Positions 5,013 to 6,253 of a DNA stretch of 6,253 nt are shown piece by piece. The DNA lies in NCBI GenBank assembly GCA_030639955.1, contig DAOWKH010000076.1, forward strand, positions 1 through 6,253, in the 5' to 3' direction. The first letter of the stretch is position 1; every line of letters begins with the position of its first letter. The notes under the pieces were generated by a model. The model was not told where the DNA came from. It saw only the letters and a program-made list of their open reading frames with translations, and ran no database searches. Made by a program: the position numbers and the translations under genes. The DNA is from Candidatus Omnitrophota bacterium. Its GTDB lineage: Bacteria > Omnitrophota > 4484-213.

Positions 5013-6150
5013 AAAATCTTCTCAACCTTTCCATCCCCTCTTCTATCTCCTCCAAAGAGGTAGCAAAACTAATCCTTATCCAACCCTCTCTCCCAAAAGC
5101 AATCCCGGGCACTACCGCCACTCCCTCTTCTTCCAAAAGCGCAAGAGCAAATGGCTCTGAATCTAATTTAGAATTCAATTGGCAAAACAGATAAAATGTT
5201 CCCTCTGGTTTTAGATAAGGAATTTTAATCTCATCCAATCTCTTTATCATATAATCCCGCCTTATCTTAAATTCTCTAAGAATCCTCTGGGGATAGTTTT
5301 GATTTTTTAAAGCCGCTACTGCGGCGTATTGAGCAATCGAATTCGCACAGGAGGTGGAATGACTCTGGATAATAGTCATCTTAGAGATTATCTCTTCGTT
5401 ACCAGCGGCATAACCTATTCGCCAGCCGGTCATTGCATAAGATTTAGAAACCCCATTGATTACCACTGTTAATTTGCAGATACCCGAATTCAAAGAAGCG
5501 ATTGAGATGTGCTCTTTTTCGTAAATGAGCTTCTCGTAAATCTCATCACTGATAATATAGATATTATTACGAACGGCAATCTCTGCAATCTGAGCTAATT
5601 CGGAAAGAGAATAAACGGCTCCGGTAGGATTGGCCGGGCTATTAAGAATAATAACCTTTGTTTTAGGAGTGAGGAAAGACTTGAGTAGAATTGGGTTTAA
5701 TTTGAAATCATTGTCTATTTCTGTAGGAACAATTACGGGTGTGGCCGAGCAAAGCCTGACGAGTTCGGGATAGCTTACCCAATAAGGGGAAGGAATGATT
5801 ATCTCGTCTCCTTCTTGGCAAACTGCTTGAAAAAAATTATAGAGTCCTTGCTTTGCTCCTGCAGAGATTAATATTTGAGAGGAATTATAACTTAGGTTGT
5901 TATCGTTTTTAAATTTACAAATAATAGCATCTTTGAGTTCATTAATCCCCGAAACAGAAGTATATTTTGTATATCCCTGTTTTAGGGCTTTAATTGCTTC
6001 TTGTTTTATGAAATCTGGGGTAGGAAAATCGGGTTCACCGGCGGCAAAATTTATTATTTTTTTCCCTTTTTTCTTTATCTCCTTTGCCCGCGAGCTAACT
6101 GCGAGGGTCGCCGAAGGAAGAACGTCCCTTATTCTGCCAGCGAAGTTCAT
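4978..6150 (-). CDS. aspC: Pyridoxal-phosphate aspartate aminotransferase (class I, aspartate/prephenate type)
   Basis: This 390-residue class I aminotransferase should transfer the amino group between glutamate and oxaloacetate (aspartate + 2-oxoglutarate). PLP-site residues are visible: Asn174 in PANPTG (172-177), Asp202 and Tyr205 in SDEIYEKL (201-208), Schiff-base Lys236 in GVSKSYAMTGWR (233-244), Arg244, and the alpha-carboxylate Arg359. GAKQGLYN (98-105) with Lys100, and PSPYWVSYPE (120-129), match the Thermus-type enzyme, where the equivalent lysine binds the distal carboxylate. This supports aspartate (and possibly prephenate) rather than alanine or aromatic amino acids. The ATG overlaps the rplQ stop (ATGA) and has no clear ribosome site, so it is probably translated by ribosomes finishing rplQ. 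The C-terminal 35 bases overlap leuC. Length is normal. Alternative acceptor specificity cannot be ruled out. Confidence 0.93.
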   Translation of the reverse strand: MNFAGRIRDVLPSATLAVSSRAKEIKKKGKKIINFAAGEPDFPTPDFIKQEAIKALKQGYTKYTSVSGINELKDAIICKFKNDNNLSYNSSQILISAGAKQGLYNFFQAVCQEGDEIIIPSPYWVSYPELVRLCSATPVIVPTEIDNDFKLNPILLKSFLTPKTKVIILNSPANPTGAVYSLSELAQIAEIAVRNNIYIISDEIYEKLIYEKEHISIASLNSGICKLTVVINGVSKSYAMTGWRIGYAAGNEEIISKMTIIQSHSTSCANSIAQYAAVAALKNQNYPQRILREFKIRRDYMIKRLDEIKIPYLKPEGTFYLFCQLNSKLDSEPFALALLEEEGVAVVPGIAFGREGWIRISFATSLEEIEEGMERLRRFYGKNNCRKDFK

Positions 6151-6253
6151 AATTCTAACACCGCCATTTTTGCCCCATCGCCACGTCGGGGAGAAAGATG
6201 AATAAGTCGGGTAGCCCCTCCTTTAGTAAATTTTGGAGCTATTTGCCTAAACA
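6147..6253 (-). CDS. rplQ: Ribosomal protein L17, C-terminal part (cut by window edge)
   Basis: The coding strand encodes the last 34 residues of large-subunit protein L17, running off the window at its 5' side. The tail includes IAPKFTKGGATRLIHLSPRR and ends with GDGAKMAVLEL, aligning to the conserved L17 ending (GGYTRI...PRRGDAA.MA.IEL). The TGA stop (6147-6149) shares bases with the aspC ATG. In most bacteria rplQ closes the operon containing rpsM, rpsK, rpsD and rpoA; here the transcript appears to continue into aspC. The reading frame is too short at this edge for ordinary ORF callers. Confidence 0.92.
   Translation of the reverse strand, partial: FRQIAPKFTKGGATRLIHLSPRRGDGAKMAVLEL

Noticed and set aside
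5897..6205. Plus-strand frames opposite the start of aspC and the end of rplQ
   Set aside because: They are antisense to two conserved proteins, with low-complexity hydrophobic translations produced by lysine-rich sense codons.

Overview
The window is a compact, fairly AT-rich bacterial gene cluster with every real gene on the minus strand. In transcription order (high to low coordinates) it reads: the 3' end of rplQ (ribosomal protein L17), aspC (class I aminotransferase), a leuC-type aconitase-superfamily large subunit, pilT (type IV pilus retraction ATPase), the matching leuD-type small subunit, icd (isocitrate dehydrogenase), and mdh (malate dehydrogenase). Gene borders are very tight: rplQ/aspC and pilT/leuD overlap by 4 bases (ATGA), aspC/leuC by 35, leuD/icd by 29, and icd/mdh are 18 bases apart. 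The only sizeable internal gap is the 132 bases between leuC and pilT. The arrangement looks like one long transcript reading out of a ribosomal protein operon. No convincing promoter or intrinsic terminator is visible inside the window.

Metabolically, five genes form a coherent module: citrate to isocitrate (LeuCD-type hydro-lyase, inferred), isocitrate to 2-oxoglutarate (Icd), malate/oxaloacetate interconversion (Mdh), and oxaloacetate + glutamate to aspartate + 2-oxoglutarate (AspC). This is a partial TCA route for making 2-oxoglutarate, glutamate and aspartate. Citrate synthase is not in the window. PilT is the odd gene out and lies between the two subunits of the hydro-lyase.

The organism is probably an uncultured or deeply branching bacterium. 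The protein style (archaeal-type short LeuC and LeuD, LDH-like Mdh, PilT in a metabolic cluster) and the short intergenic repeats remind me of Candidatus Omnitrophota. That is an impression from memory, not a demonstrated placement.

Non-coding content: (i) 1-101, downstream of mdh, has a 9-base inverted repeat and a small hairpin but no gene; (ii) 1054-1081 is a degenerate 7-base tandem repeat forming the 3' end of icd; (iii) 3642-3771 is a striking symmetric island, with a perfect 8-bp hairpin at one edge, a 7-bp hairpin holding the leuC stop codon in its loop at the other, and four copies of a GATTACA-type unit between them in two direct and two inverted orientations. I found no tRNA, rRNA, CRISPR array, transposase or riboswitch. 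The metabolic genes are ordinary. The points that merit a second look are the split leuC/pilT/leuD arrangement, the repeat island, the mixed coenzyme determinants of Icd, and the non-canonical specificity loop of the LeuD-type subunit.
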